A stretch of DNA of 64,000 bases from Planosporangium thailandense. Its GTDB lineage: Bacteria > Actinomycetota > Actinomycetes > Mycobacteriales > Micromonosporaceae. A program made the translations under genes and the position numbers. Shown here piece after piece: positions 18,913-27,012 of this stretch (position 1 is its first letter; each line of letters opens with the position of its first letter). Below the pieces are notes generated by a model. That model was not told the origin of the DNA. It worked only from the letters and a program-made list of their open reading frames with translations, and ran no database searches. Location: positions 1 to 64,000 of the forward strand of contig NZ_JAATVY010000024.1 of assembly GCF_011947195.1 (NCBI RefSeq), given 5' to 3'.

Positions 18913-19674
18913 TCACTGCTGAATGCTGGACGTCTGGTCCGCTGTGGCCTGCGCGGTGCCGTCGAGGTGCTGATCGATGATGGCCTGCTGGCTCGCCACC
19001 GAGGTCGCTTCGGAGCCGACCGACGCGATGTTCGCGCCGACGGACGCGTCGATCGGCGCCGCGGCGTTGGCGTTGGCGGCCACCGCACCGTCGACCGGCG
19101 CGGCGAGCTTGGCGTCGATCGCCGCGTTCACGTTGACGTTGAGCAGGTTGCCGTTGAGCATCTGCGCGGGATCGGTCGAGCCCACGGTCGAGCCCACGGT
19201 CGAGCCCACGGTCGAGCCGACGCCAGTGCCGGCGTGGGTACCCGTGGTCGGGGTGGCGTCCGTGCTGGTGCCGGCGGTCGTCCCATCGCCGGCGGCACTG
19301 CCCGCCTGGTCGATGGTGCTGTGCTGCGGCGAGTGCGCGACCGAGGTACCGGACAGGTCCTGGTGGATTGCCACGGCCTGGTCGGCCAGCGAGCCGACCT
19401 TGGAGTCGATGGACAGCACGTTGGCGCCCACCGCCGCCTCGATCGGTGCCGCCACGTTGGCGTTCGCGGCCACCGCGAGATCGATCGGCGCGGCCAGATC
19501 GAGCGCCGCGTTGATGTCGGCGTTGAGATCGAGCAGTGACATGACCTCCTTGCGCGGCAGCGGCGTGGCCGCCTCCGCGGCGAGTTCCTCCGGCGACAGC
19601 GGGGTCGGCTCGGCTTCGTTCATCTCTCGCTCCAATCCGGCCCGGACGGCCCGTACGAAGTGATCCATCGGCAT
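18913..19674 (-). CDS. Duplicated Ala/Asn-rich protein, putative partner or substrate of the M50 peptidase
   Basis: A 253-residue protein of no assigned function. A charged leader-like region (1-46, with LSPEELAAEAATPLPRKEV) is followed by two copies of a 75-residue module: 47-122 and 177-253. Both contain AAPIDxAVAANANxAAPI, VGANVxSI/SV and an IxDQ-type end. They are joined by a Gly/Thr/Ser linker holding GSTV repeats. There are no cysteines and no classical signal peptide. I chose the ATG at 19674; the upstream ATG at 19734 lies inside a 48-nt palindrome. The M50 gene follows after 13 nt. Confidence 0.7.
   Translation of the reverse strand: MPMDHFVRAVRAGLEREMNEAEPTPLSPEELAAEAATPLPRKEVMSLLDLNADINAALDLAAPIDLAVAANANVAAPIEAAVGANVLSIDSKVGSLADQAVAIHQDLSGTSVAHSPQHSTIDQAGSAAGDGTTAGTSTDATPTTGTHAGTGVGSTVGSTVGSTVGSTDPAQMLNGNLLNVNVNAAIDAKLAAPVDGAVAANANAAAPIDASVGANIASVGSEATSVASQQAIIDQHLDGTAQATADQTSSIQQ
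19178..19218. repeat. 12-nt in-frame array in the repeat-protein gene
   Basis: Three perfect copies plus a partial copy of GAGCCCACGGTC encode the VGST repeats of the linker between the two modules. Confidence 0.9.
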
Positions 19675-19722
19675 TGATTCCCGCGCCGCGCCCCGGGAAA
19701 CGTCGTCACCCGCGAGAACCCA

Positions 19723-19770
19723 GATCTTGGACACGTGGCGGGCCTATGGCACCGCCACGTGTCCAAGATC
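19723..19770. repeat. 48-nt GATCTTGG palindrome, copy 1
   Basis: Perfect 18-bp arms (GATCTTGGACACGTGGCG and its complement) around a 12-nt centre. It lies between the repeat-protein gene and the divergent PLP-enzyme gene. Same total length and ends as the elements at 35537 and 44933. Confidence 0.95.
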
Positions 19771-19822
19771 GGCGTACCCTTCGCGGGGATCGCGCAGCGC
19801 AGCAGCGGGAAAGGGGGCGTCC

Positions 19823-20728
19823 GTGCAGCCGCGGCTTCGGCTACCGTCCCCGCTCACCCAGCTGCGCGACGATCGCCTGGCGCGCCGGGACGTACGGCTG
19901 CTGGTCAAGCGCGACGACCTGATCCACCCGGAGCTGCCCGGCAACAAGTGGCGCAAGCTGAAGTACAACCTGGAGCGGGCCCGTCAACAGGGCCACTCGA
20001 CGATCCTGACCTTCGGCGGCGCCTACTCCAACGCCATCCGCGCCACCGCCGCGGCCGGGCACTACTTCGGCTTCGACACGATCGGCGTCATCCGCGGCGA
20101 GGAGCACCTGCCGCTCAACCCGAGCCTCGCGTACGCGACGAGCCGGGGCATGCGGCTGGCCTACCTCGACCGCTCCACCTACCGTCGCAAGCACTCCGCC
20201 GAGGTGGTCGACGCGTTGCACCGGGAGTTCGGCGAGTTCTACCTGCTGCCCGAGGGCGCCAGCAACGAGCTTGCGGTACGCGGCTGCGCCGAGCTGCCGG
20301 CCGAGATCACCGAACCGTACGACGTGATCTGTTGCCCCGTCGGCACCGGCGGCACCCTTGCCGGCATCGCGGGTGGTATCGCAGGCGGCATCGCGGGTGG
20401 TATCGCGGGCAGCCCCGCTGCCGGGCCCCGCGCCGTCGGGTTCTGCGTGCTCAAAGGCGCGCAGTTTCTCGAAGCCGAGGTGGCGCGGCTGCAGCGGGCG
20501 GCGTTCGGGTCGGTGTCGGGAAACTGGGAGCTGGCGTACGACTTCCACTTCGGCGGGTACGCCAAGCGCACCCCGGAGCTGGACGCATTCATCGCGGACT
20601 GGGCGCGGCGCCACGGCGACGTGCTGGACCGGATCTACGTGGCAAAGATGATGTACGGGATCGTCGCGCGCGCCGAAGCCGGCTGGTTTCCGCCGGGCTC
20701 CACGGTCGTGGCCGTGGTGACCGGCTGA
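19823..20728 (+). CDS. ACC deaminase/D-cysteine desulfhydrase family PLP enzyme
   Basis: A 301-residue fold-type II PLP enzyme. The Schiff-base lysine lies in GNKWRKLKYNLE near residue 43-54, GGAYSNAIRATAAAG follows, and CCPVGTGGTLAG is the phosphate-binding loop. Members deaminate 1-aminocyclopropane-1-carboxylate or release sulfide from D-cysteine; the sequence does not decide. The GTG at 19823 follows AAAGGGGG. The phosphate loop is extended by GGIA repeats from a 12-nt array, an odd place for expansion. The transcript probably runs on its own. Confidence 0.87.
   Translation: MQPRLRLPSPLTQLRDDRLARRDVRLLVKRDDLIHPELPGNKWRKLKYNLERARQQGHSTILTFGGAYSNAIRATAAAGHYFGFDTIGVIRGEEHLPLNPSLAYATSRGMRLAYLDRSTYRRKHSAEVVDALHREFGEFYLLPEGASNELAVRGCAELPAEITEPYDVICCPVGTGGTLAGIAGGIAGGIAGGIAGSPAAGPRAVGFCVLKGAQFLEAEVARLQRAAFGSVSGNWELAYDFHFGGYAKRTPELDAFIADWARRHGDVLDRIYVAKMMYGIVARAEAGWFPPGSTVVAVVTG
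20363..20410. repeat. 12/24-nt in-frame array in the PLP-enzyme gene
   Basis: Four alternating 12-nt units (GGCATCGCGGGT, GGTATCGCAGGC) encode GIAGGIAGGIAGGIAG next to the PLP phosphate-binding loop. Confidence 0.92.
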
Positions 20729-20789
20729 TCAGGTCCCCAGGCGATCAGGTCCCAGTCGATCAGGTCTCCAGTCGATCAGGTCGCCGGGC
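20727..20789. repeat. 15/16-nt array across the PLP-enzyme stop codon
   Basis: Four units of GATCAGGTCCCCAGGC type. The TGA of the PLP-enzyme gene overlaps the first unit, and the array fills the space before the convergent folP2-like gene. Confidence 0.9.
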
Positions 20790-20792
20790 CGA

Positions 20793-21704
20793 TCACATGT
20801 TGTGGCGGGTGTACGCCGGCTCGCGCCAGCCGAGAATCGCCTCGGTCATCGTCGTGGCCGCCACCGCCGCCCGGACGTCGTGGACCCGGACGATGCGTGC
20901 GCCCTGCAGGACGCACGTCACCAGCGCCGCGATCGTGCCCTCCAGCCGCCGGTCCTGCGGCGCGTCGAGGGTCTCGCCGATGAAGTCCTTGTTCGACACG
21001 GCGGCGAGCGTCGGGTAGCCGAGCGCGGCGATCTCGGCCAGCCGGCGGGTGAGCTCCAGCGAGTGGTGGGTGTTCTTGTTGAGGTCATGGCCGGGATCGA
21101 TGACGATCCGGTCGGCCGGGACTCCGTGGCGTCGCGCCAACTCGACGCGGCCGGCGAGGAAGGCGCCCACCTCGGCGGTGACATCGCCGTAGGTCGGTCG
21201 CACGACCCGCGTACCAGGGGGCGACGCGAGGCTGTGCGTGATGATGAGGCTCGCGTCGGTGCCCGCCACCAGCTCGGCCAGGCCGAGGTCGTGGAGGCCG
21301 GACGTATCGTTGATCACGTTCGCGCCGGCCTCGATCGCCTGGCGGGCCACCCCGGTCCGGTAGGTGTCGACGGAGATGATCAGCTCCGGGTGCTTGCGGG
21401 CCGCCTCCACCAGCGGTAGCACCCGGTCGGCCTCTTCGGCCTCGCCCACCGGGGGTACGTCCGGGCTGAACGGGACTCCCCCGACGTCGACCCAGTCGGC
21501 GCCGTCGGCGACGGCGGTGTCGACCGCCTCGGCCGCCTTGTCCAGGGCGAAGGTACGACCGCGGTCGTGGAACGAGTCCGGCGTCCGGTTGACGATCGCC
21601 ATGACCGCCACCTGGCGGGAGAAGTCGAAGGTCCGGTTACCGAAGGTCCGCCGCGGGCTGATCAACTCCGGGATGAAGACGCCCGTGGGGCGGGGGCTGT
21701 CCAC
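20793..21704 (-). CDS. folP2: Dihydropteroate synthase homologue, FolP2 type
   Basis: A 303-residue TIM-barrel protein of the pterin-binding family. NRTPDSFHDRG replaces the NVTPDSF motif; VDVGG, VDTYR, INDTSG, DPGHDLNKNTHHSLE and SNKDFIGET follow in order. The GESTRP part of the canonical loop is lost, as in actinobacterial FolP2 paralogues, for which dihydropteroate synthase activity has not been found in Mycobacterium. It is therefore probably not the folate enzyme of the cell. It is convergent with the PLP-enzyme gene and divergent from the TPR-GGDEF gene. Confidence 0.85.
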   Translation of the reverse strand: MDSPRPTGVFIPELISPRRTFGNRTFDFSRQVAVMAIVNRTPDSFHDRGRTFALDKAAEAVDTAVADGADWVDVGGVPFSPDVPPVGEAEEADRVLPLVEAARKHPELIISVDTYRTGVARQAIEAGANVINDTSGLHDLGLAELVAGTDASLIITHSLASPPGTRVVRPTYGDVTAEVGAFLAGRVELARRHGVPADRIVIDPGHDLNKNTHHSLELTRRLAEIAALGYPTLAAVSNKDFIGETLDAPQDRRLEGTIAALVTCVLQGARIVRVHDVRAAVAATTMTEAILGWREPAYTRHNM

Positions 21705-21861
21705 TGCCGAACCTCTCTTCGCAGCTGGCGCGGGTCACTCGGGCACTCGCAACCGCGAAGCGTACCAGCCGGCGACCGGCAAAACGTCTCATGATCGTCA
21801 CCTGTCCACCGATGAAAAGACAAATGCCGATGGAAAGGCAAATCAGGCAAGGGAGTCGACC

Positions 21862-23457
21862 ATGGAGCCCCGCGGCGCGGCGGGCGCGTACCTGCCGGTA
21901 CCCGTCTCCACCGACGGCCCCTTCATGCCCTGGGCGGTCCGCGCGCACACCCTGGTCAACCGGGGCCAGATCGCCGAGGCGCTGACGGCGATCGACCACT
22001 ACACGCCCCTCGCCCGCCTGGCCGGCGACGAGGTCACCGTCGGGTTCCTGCTGCAGGCCCGGGTCGCCGCCCTCATCGCCACGGGCCACGACCACGAGGC
22101 GGTCGAGGTCGCGCAGCAGTTGCTGCTGTTGCGCGAGCGGCTGGGCAACCCGGTGGCCGAGGCCAAGACCCGGGCGGATCTGGCGGGCATCCAGTTCCGG
22201 CTGGGCCAGGTGGACGAGGGGCTCGACGGGCTGGCCCGCGCCCACGCCGCGCTGTTCCGGTACGACCGCGCCGACCTCCGCTACCTCAGCGCCCTGAACT
22301 CGCTCGCCATCGCCGCCATGATGGCCGAGCTGTACGAGCTGGCCGCGGAGGTGTGCGAACGGGTACTGCCCCTGGTGAGCGGCTTCAACCTGGCCTGCCC
22401 CATCCAGGACTGCTACGTGCGGGTCCTGCTGGAGTGGGGTCTGCGCCTGGAGCAGATCGGCCGCGTCGAGGAGGCGACGGCGCGGTTCCGGCGCTGCCGC
22501 GCCATCGCCGCCGAGGCGATCGCCGACCTGGCCACCCAGGGCCCGGGGTACTCGTTGCTGCTCAAAGGCCCGTACCTGGTGAGCCTGGCCAAGCTGGGCG
22601 AGTACGACGAGGCGATCGCGCTCGCCGAGCAGGTGGTGGTGCCGCTGCGGACGACCGGGGAGTCGGTGGACGCGCTGCTGGGCCACCTCGGCTACGGCCT
22701 GGCGCTGCGGGCCCGGGGTGACCTGGCCGGCGCGCGACGCGAGCTGGTCGCCGCCGACCAGTTGAGCGGCTACGGCGGCACGTGGACCGACCGCCTGCAG
22801 GTACGACGGGAGCTGGCCATGCTCGACGCCGGGCCGCACGCCGCCGCGGGCCTGCTCGATGTCATCGCCGGCCAGGCCCAACGCCTGTGGGAGCTCCGGC
22901 TGGCGCGCGTCGGCATGGTGCGCCAGATCCAGCACCGTCTCGAGCTGGAGACCGAGCGCCAGCAGGCCGCCGCCGCCCTGCTCCGCGACGAGCTGACCGG
23001 CATCGGTAACCGGCGCCACTACGAGCAGGTCATGGCCGGCCTCGCCAGCCCCACGGACCGGCCGGCCGGCGCGCTCAGCCTGCTGCTCATCGACGTCGAC
23101 GAGTTCAAACCGATCAACGACACGTACTCGCACGCCGTGGGCGACCGTGTCCTGGTCGAGGTCGCGTCCGTCCTGCGGGCCAACTGCCGCGACCAGGACG
23201 TGGCCACCCGCTACGGCGGCGATGAGTTCGCCCTGTTCCTGCGCACCGACCTCAGGCACGCCATGGCGGTCGGCGAACGCATCCGGCGCATCATCGACGG
23301 CCGCGACTGGTCCGCCGTCGCTCCCGGCCTGAAGGTCACGATCAGCACCGGCGTCGCGGAGCTGCGAGCGCAGATGACCGCCGCCGACCTGCTCGCCGCC
23401 GCGGACGCCCGCCTGTACCAGGCCAAGCGGTCCGGGCGGAACAGCGTCGCCGGCTGA
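21862..23457 (+). CDS. TPR-GGDEF diguanylate cyclase
   Basis: A 531-residue cytosolic protein. Residues about 25-350 are helical repeats of TPR type, for example GQIAEALTAIDHY and GDLAGARRELVAA. A short coiled coil leads to the GGDEF domain, with intact GGDEF near 452-456 and the inhibitory site RDQD exactly five residues before it. It should make cyclic di-GMP with product inhibition, controlled by protein contacts through the TPRs. The ATG at 21862 follows AAGGGAG. It opposes the EAL-type protein 7 kb away, although no direct link is visible. Confidence 0.92.
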   Translation: MEPRGAAGAYLPVPVSTDGPFMPWAVRAHTLVNRGQIAEALTAIDHYTPLARLAGDEVTVGFLLQARVAALIATGHDHEAVEVAQQLLLLRERLGNPVAEAKTRADLAGIQFRLGQVDEGLDGLARAHAALFRYDRADLRYLSALNSLAIAAMMAELYELAAEVCERVLPLVSGFNLACPIQDCYVRVLLEWGLRLEQIGRVEEATARFRRCRAIAAEAIADLATQGPGYSLLLKGPYLVSLAKLGEYDEAIALAEQVVVPLRTTGESVDALLGHLGYGLALRARGDLAGARRELVAADQLSGYGGTWTDRLQVRRELAMLDAGPHAAAGLLDVIAGQAQRLWELRLARVGMVRQIQHRLELETERQQAAAALLRDELTGIGNRRHYEQVMAGLASPTDRPAGALSLLLIDVDEFKPINDTYSHAVGDRVLVEVASVLRANCRDQDVATRYGGDEFALFLRTDLRHAMAVGERIRRIIDGRDWSAVAPGLKVTISTGVAELRAQMTAADLLAAADARLYQAKRSGRNSVAG

Positions 23458-23548
23458 CCACCACCGGCCCCGGGGAGGTTCGCCGCCCGCCGCCGGGGTA
23501 TTCCGCCGCTGGCAGCCGGGACCGGTCCGCGAACGAGGAGGTCCGACG

Positions 23549-23593
23549 GTGCCAGACCCGACGGTGCCAGACACGACGGTGCCAGACCCGACC
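23549..23593. repeat. 15-nt array containing the YdcF start codon
   Basis: Three copies of GTGCCAGACCCGACG; the first GTG is the likely start, so each copy also carries a possible GTG start. Confidence 0.9.
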
Positions 23594-24238
23594 CTCCGGG
23601 AAGACCTCCGCTCCGCCGCGGAAACGCTGTGGCGCTACCACGACCTGGGGCACGAGCCGCGTCGGTGCGACACCGGCATCGGGCTCGGCGGGCGCGACCT
23701 CGGCGCGGCCCGGGTGGCGGTGGAGCTGTTCCACCGGGGCATGTTCCCAATCCTGGTCTTCACCGGCGCGCGGACACCCCGCTCGGCCGACCGGTTTCCG
23801 CACGGGGAGGCCGTCGCCTACCACGAGTACGCGGTGGCGGCCGGGGTCGCGCCGGAGTCGATCCTCCTGGAGGAGCGCGCCACCAACACGTACGAGAACA
23901 TCGTCTTCTCCCGGCGGGTGCTCGCCGCCCACGGGGTGCGACCCCGGTCGGTCCTGCTGGTGTCCCGGCCGTACCAGCAGCGCCGCGCGTACGCCACCTG
24001 CCGCAAGCAGTGGCCCGAGGTCGACGTGGTGTGCGCGGCGTCCCGGCAGTCGCTGGCCGAGTACGTGTCCGGCGCGGGTGACGCCAAGCGCGTCATCGAC
24101 TCGGTCGTCGGCGACACCCAGCGCATCGAGCTGTACGCGCAGCGCGGGTTCGCCGTCCCCCAGGAGGTGCCCGCCGAGGTGCGGGCCGCGTACGAACGGC
24201 TGGTCGCGGCGGGGTACACGGGCCGGCTGATCTCATGA
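23549..24238 (+). CDS. YdcF/SanA-like DUF218 protein
   Basis: A 229-residue DUF218 protein. GIGLGGRDLGAARVAVEL, ILVFTGARTP and LEERATNTYENIVFSRRVL match the family, where the ATNTYENI stretch is the most conserved motif; LLVSRPYQQRRAYATC follows. No membrane segment is present, so it resembles cytosolic YdcF rather than membrane ElyC/SanA. YdcF binds S-adenosylmethionine in vitro; function is unknown. It starts with GTG at 23549 and the first 15 residues are three in-frame repeats (PDPTV). Its TGA nearly abuts the stop of the minus-strand PadR remnant. Confidence 0.85.
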   Translation: MPDPTVPDTTVPDPTLREDLRSAAETLWRYHDLGHEPRRCDTGIGLGGRDLGAARVAVELFHRGMFPILVFTGARTPRSADRFPHGEAVAYHEYAVAAGVAPESILLEERATNTYENIVFSRRVLAAHGVRPRSVLLVSRPYQQRRAYATCRKQWPEVDVVCAASRQSLAEYVSGAGDAKRVIDSVVGDTQRIELYAQRGFAVPQEVPAEVRAAYERLVAAGYTGRLIS

Positions 24239-24610
24239 CCGCAGCTCGGCGATCGTGTCGGTGAGCCACCGCTTCTCCGCGCGGCTCTGGGCCCGGGCGA
24301 TGGTGAGCATGCCCCGACGGAACGGATCGGGCTGGTCCTCGGCGCGCAGCGGCCGGTTCCCCGCGTGGAAGAAGCTCGCCGGCCCGCTGAGGAAGTCGAG
24401 GCGCCGCTGGAGCACGGTCGCCTGCGCCGCCGGGTCTGCGAGGTGTGCGAGGAACGCCAGCAGCACGAAGAACCGGCTGCCGTCCCTGATGTCGACGTCG
24501 GTCGGCGCCGCGAGCCGTCGGCGCAGCTCGGCGCACCCCTCGGCGGTGAGGGACAACGTGTGCCGGGGCGCGGCGGCGGCCCCGGCCTCGGTGCGCCGCT
24601 CTACGCCGAG
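24233..24610 (-). pseudogene. PadR regulator lacking its DNA-binding domain
   Basis: From about 24605 down to the stop at 24233 the reading frame matches the second half of PadR regulators: ERRTEAGAAAAPRHTLSLT is the wing, and SRAEKRWLTDTIAEL the C-terminal dimerisation helix. The preceding helix-turn-helix (about 55 residues) is missing and no fitting sequence is found in other frames upstream. A protein could start at GTG or ATG codons up to 24640 but would not bind DNA. The loss coincides with the truncated hydrolase next to it. Confidence 0.7.
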
Positions 24611-24769
24611 GTGCCCCGCGCCGGGCACGTCGTGCACCACGACAACCCCGCCGGCTGGCGCGCCGCCGTGGAGCCGTTCGTGGCGGCCGTCCTCTCCTCC
24701 GGCGTCCCCTCCGGCGTCCCCTCCGGCGTCCCCTCCGGCGTCACGGCATCCGGGCGGCCAGGGCGTTGA
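24593..24769 (+). pseudogene. C-terminal fragment of an alpha/beta hydrolase
   Basis: The frame beginning at 24593 reads APLYAEVPRAGHVVHHD, then NPAGWRAAVEPFVAAV, the usual last strand and helix of alpha/beta hydrolases with the catalytic histidine in AGHVVHHD. Nothing upstream encodes the rest. A 12-nt array extends the end as SGVP repeats before the TGA at 24767. It sits back-to-back with the truncated PadR gene, so one deletion seems to have removed the start of both. Confidence 0.65.
24695..24742. repeat. 12-nt array, 4 copies
   Basis: Four copies of CCCTCCGGCGTC at the end of the hydrolase fragment, encoding SGVP. Confidence 0.9.
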
Positions 24770-25086
24770 CCGCGTCGGCCACCGCGCCCCCTTTGTCGGT
24801 TCTTCCGTAGCCGGAACGTTCTCGCCACTTGCGCTTGTCCGCCGCTGCCGGCGCGATCACCGTGGATATAGACAAGCCCGACGGCCGGCACGCCACTCAC
24901 AGGCGCACCACATCGAAACCCGCAGAAACGATGACACGGCGGCCATCGAAACTGCCCCGCCCGCGCTCCGCGGCGGTGGCGTCGATGCCGATGACGGTCC
25001 GACCCGCCCGCGCGATACTGGAAGGGGCGCCGGGTCGGGCAGGTGCATGGCGACTCGGGCGATCCCACTCGAGAGCGGAGCAACCG
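24770..25086. other. Intergenic, no gene seen
   Basis: About 0.32 kb of ordinary non-coding sequence between the hydrolase fragment and the small membrane protein gene. It probably contains the promoter of the latter. No repeats or hairpins stood out. Confidence 0.5.
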
Positions 25087-25242
25087 ATGTTGATCCTCGG
25101 AGTGATCCTTCTACTGCTCGGCCTGTTCCTCAAGATTTCGGTCCTGTGGACGATCGGCATCATCCTGCTCGTGATCGGCGCGGTCCTGTTCCTGCTGGGG
25201 ACAACCGGCCACCCGGTCGCCGGCAGGCGCCATTACTGGTAG
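25087..25242 (+). CDS. DUF6131 small membrane protein
   Basis: A 51-residue protein made of two closely spaced hydrophobic segments (MLILGVILLLLGLFLKIS and LWTIGIILLVIGAVLFLLG) and a short basic tail GRRHYW. This is the pattern of DUF6131, a widespread small actinobacterial family of unknown role. The ATG at 25087 follows GAGAGCGGAG. Such genes are easily missed because of their length. Confidence 0.85.
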   Translation: MLILGVILLLLGLFLKISVLWTIGIILLVIGAVLFLLGTTGHPVAGRRHYW

Positions 25243-25449
25243 TCGGCCGGCCGTCTGCCAGGCATCGAGAAACGCGGGCCCCGCGGCGGGTCGGCCGATC
25301 GACCACGGCCGGCGTCCACCGCGGGGCCTGCGTGCGGCGACGACCCGAGCGGGTACGCCGACGCGCGGGCGCTGTTCATGGAGGCCGCCGTGGTCGACGA
25401 TGTCGTTGAGCTCCTCACCCCGCCCGTTGCCCGCGTACGAACGGATGCC

Positions 25450-26970
25450 ATGACAACCAGTTCCACGCCAGCCACCTCCATGACCGCCACCTCCATGACC
25501 GCCACCTCCACGACGGCCATCGGCACCCTCGCGGCGCGCCTGCGAACGGTGCTGGGGACCGACCGGGTCATCAGCGATCGGCAGGAGCTGCGCACGTACG
25601 AATGCGACGGGTTGGCCCAGTACCGGGTCGTCCCGGCGCTGGTGGTCTTCCCGCACACCGCGGCCGAGTGCGCGGCCGTGGTCAAGGCGTGCGCGGCGGC
25701 GGGCGTTCCGTTCGTGGCGCGCGGGTCGGGGACGGGCCTGTCCGGCGGCGCGCTGCCGCACGCCGACGGCGTCCTGATCGTCACCGCGCAGATGCGGCGC
25801 ATCCTCGAGCTCGCCCCCGCCGACGAGCGGGCCGTCGTCGAACCCGGCGTCATCAACCTCCAGGTGACCCGGGCAGCGACGCCGGCCGGATACTACTACG
25901 CACCCGACCCGTCCAGCCAGCAGATCTGCTCCATCGGCGGCAACGTCGCCGAGAACTCCGGCGGCGCGCACTGCCTCAAGTACGGATTCACCACCAACCA
26001 CGTGACCGGTGTCGAGATCGTCACGCCCGACGGTGACCTGGTACGCCTCGGCGGGCGGGCCCCCGACGCGCCCGGCTACGACCTGCTCGGCGCGTTCGTC
26101 GGGTCCGAGGGCACGTTGGGCATCGCCACCGAGGTGACGGTACGCCTCGTCCGGCTGCCCGAGACCGTCCGCACGCTGCTGGCCGCGTTCGACACCACCG
26201 ACGCGGCCGGCGCGGCGACCTCGGCCATCATCGGGGCGGGCGTCGTGCCCGCCGCGATCGAGATGATGGACGCCCTCGCGATCGAGGCCGCCGAGGCGGC
26301 CGTGCACTGCGACTACCCGGCCGGCGCCGGGGCGGTGCTCATCGTCGAGCTAGACGGGCCGGCCGCCGACGTCGAGGCCCAGTTCGTCGCGGTCGAGCGG
26401 CTGTGCCGCGACAACGGCGCGTTCGAGATCCGCATCGCGGCCGACGACGCCGAACGGGCCCTGTTCTGGAAGGGCCGCAAGTCGGCCTTCGCCGCCGTCG
26501 GGCGGATCAGCCCGGACTACATCGTCCAGGACGGCGTCATCCCGCGCACGGCGCTGCCCGACGTGCTCCGCCGCATCGGCGAGATCGCGGCCGAGCACGG
26601 GGTACGCATCGCCAACGTCTTCCACGCCGGCGACGGCAACCTGCACCCGCTCGTACTGTTCGACGACGCCGCCGACGGGCAGGCCGCGCGGGCCGAGGCG
26701 GCCTCCGGCGCGATCCTCGACCTGTGTATCGAGTACGGCGGCTCGATCACCGGCGAGCACGGCGTGGGGGTGGACAAGGCGAAGCACATGCCGCGCATGT
26801 TCACCGCCGACGACCTGGACACGATGCAGCTGGTCCGGTGCGCGTTCGACCCGCGGGGCCTGTCCAACCCGGGCAAGGTCTTCCCCACCCCGCGCCTGTG
26901 CGGCGAGGTGCCCGGCCGGCACAAGGGTGCTCACCCGCTGCAGGAGGCCGGCGTGGCGGAGGTCTTCTGA
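25450..26970 (+). CDS. glcD: Glycolate oxidase subunit GlcD
   Basis: A 506-residue FAD-linked (S)-2-hydroxy-acid oxidase. The FAD-binding part has FVARGSGTGLSGGALP, the SIGGNVAENSGGAHCLKYG loop and AFVGSEGTLGIATEVTV; the C-terminal part ends with GEHGVGVDKAKHM and DPRGLSNPGKVFP. It oxidises glycolate or lactate together with GlcE and GlcF at the membrane. I chose the ATG at 25450; the first 20 residues are Thr/Ala/Met-rich from a 15-nt array and are dispensable-looking. Its TGA directly abuts the ATG of glcE, indicating a tight operon. Confidence 0.93.
   Translation: MTTSSTPATSMTATSMTATSTTAIGTLAARLRTVLGTDRVISDRQELRTYECDGLAQYRVVPALVVFPHTAAECAAVVKACAAAGVPFVARGSGTGLSGGALPHADGVLIVTAQMRRILELAPADERAVVEPGVINLQVTRAATPAGYYYAPDPSSQQICSIGGNVAENSGGAHCLKYGFTTNHVTGVEIVTPDGDLVRLGGRAPDAPGYDLLGAFVGSEGTLGIATEVTVRLVRLPETVRTLLAAFDTTDAAGAATSAIIGAGVVPAAIEMMDALAIEAAEAAVHCDYPAGAGAVLIVELDGPAADVEAQFVAVERLCRDNGAFEIRIAADDAERALFWKGRKSAFAAVGRISPDYIVQDGVIPRTALPDVLRRIGEIAAEHGVRIANVFHAGDGNLHPLVLFDDAADGQAARAEAASGAILDLCIEYGGSITGEHGVGVDKAKHMPRMFTADDLDTMQLVRCAFDPRGLSNPGKVFPTPRLCGEVPGRHKGAHPLQEAGVAEVF
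25471..25515. repeat. 15-nt in-frame array in glcD
   Basis: Three copies of GCCACCTCCATGACC encode TSMTA repeats at the N-terminus of GlcD; each of the first two contains an in-frame ATG. Confidence 0.9.
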
Positions 26971-27012
26971 ATGCCTTTTGAAGGGGTCGTCATGCCTTTT
27001 GAAGGGGTCGTC
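26971..27012. repeat. 21-nt perfect duplication of the glcE start
   Basis: Two identical copies of a 21-nt unit beginning ATGCCTTTTGAAGGGG. Each copy contains an in-frame ATG. Confidence 0.95.

Noticed and set aside
16413-19088. Longer M50 start at 19088
   Set aside because: The extra 63 residues overlap the repeat-protein gene in another frame and are Arg/Ser-rich shadow sequence.
16413-19674. Assignment of the M50 locus as a daptide or lanthipeptide cluster
   Set aside because: No aminotransferase, decarboxylating dehydrogenase, methyltransferase or LanM/LanC gene adjoins it, and the partner is a 253-residue repeat protein without Cys or a typical core.
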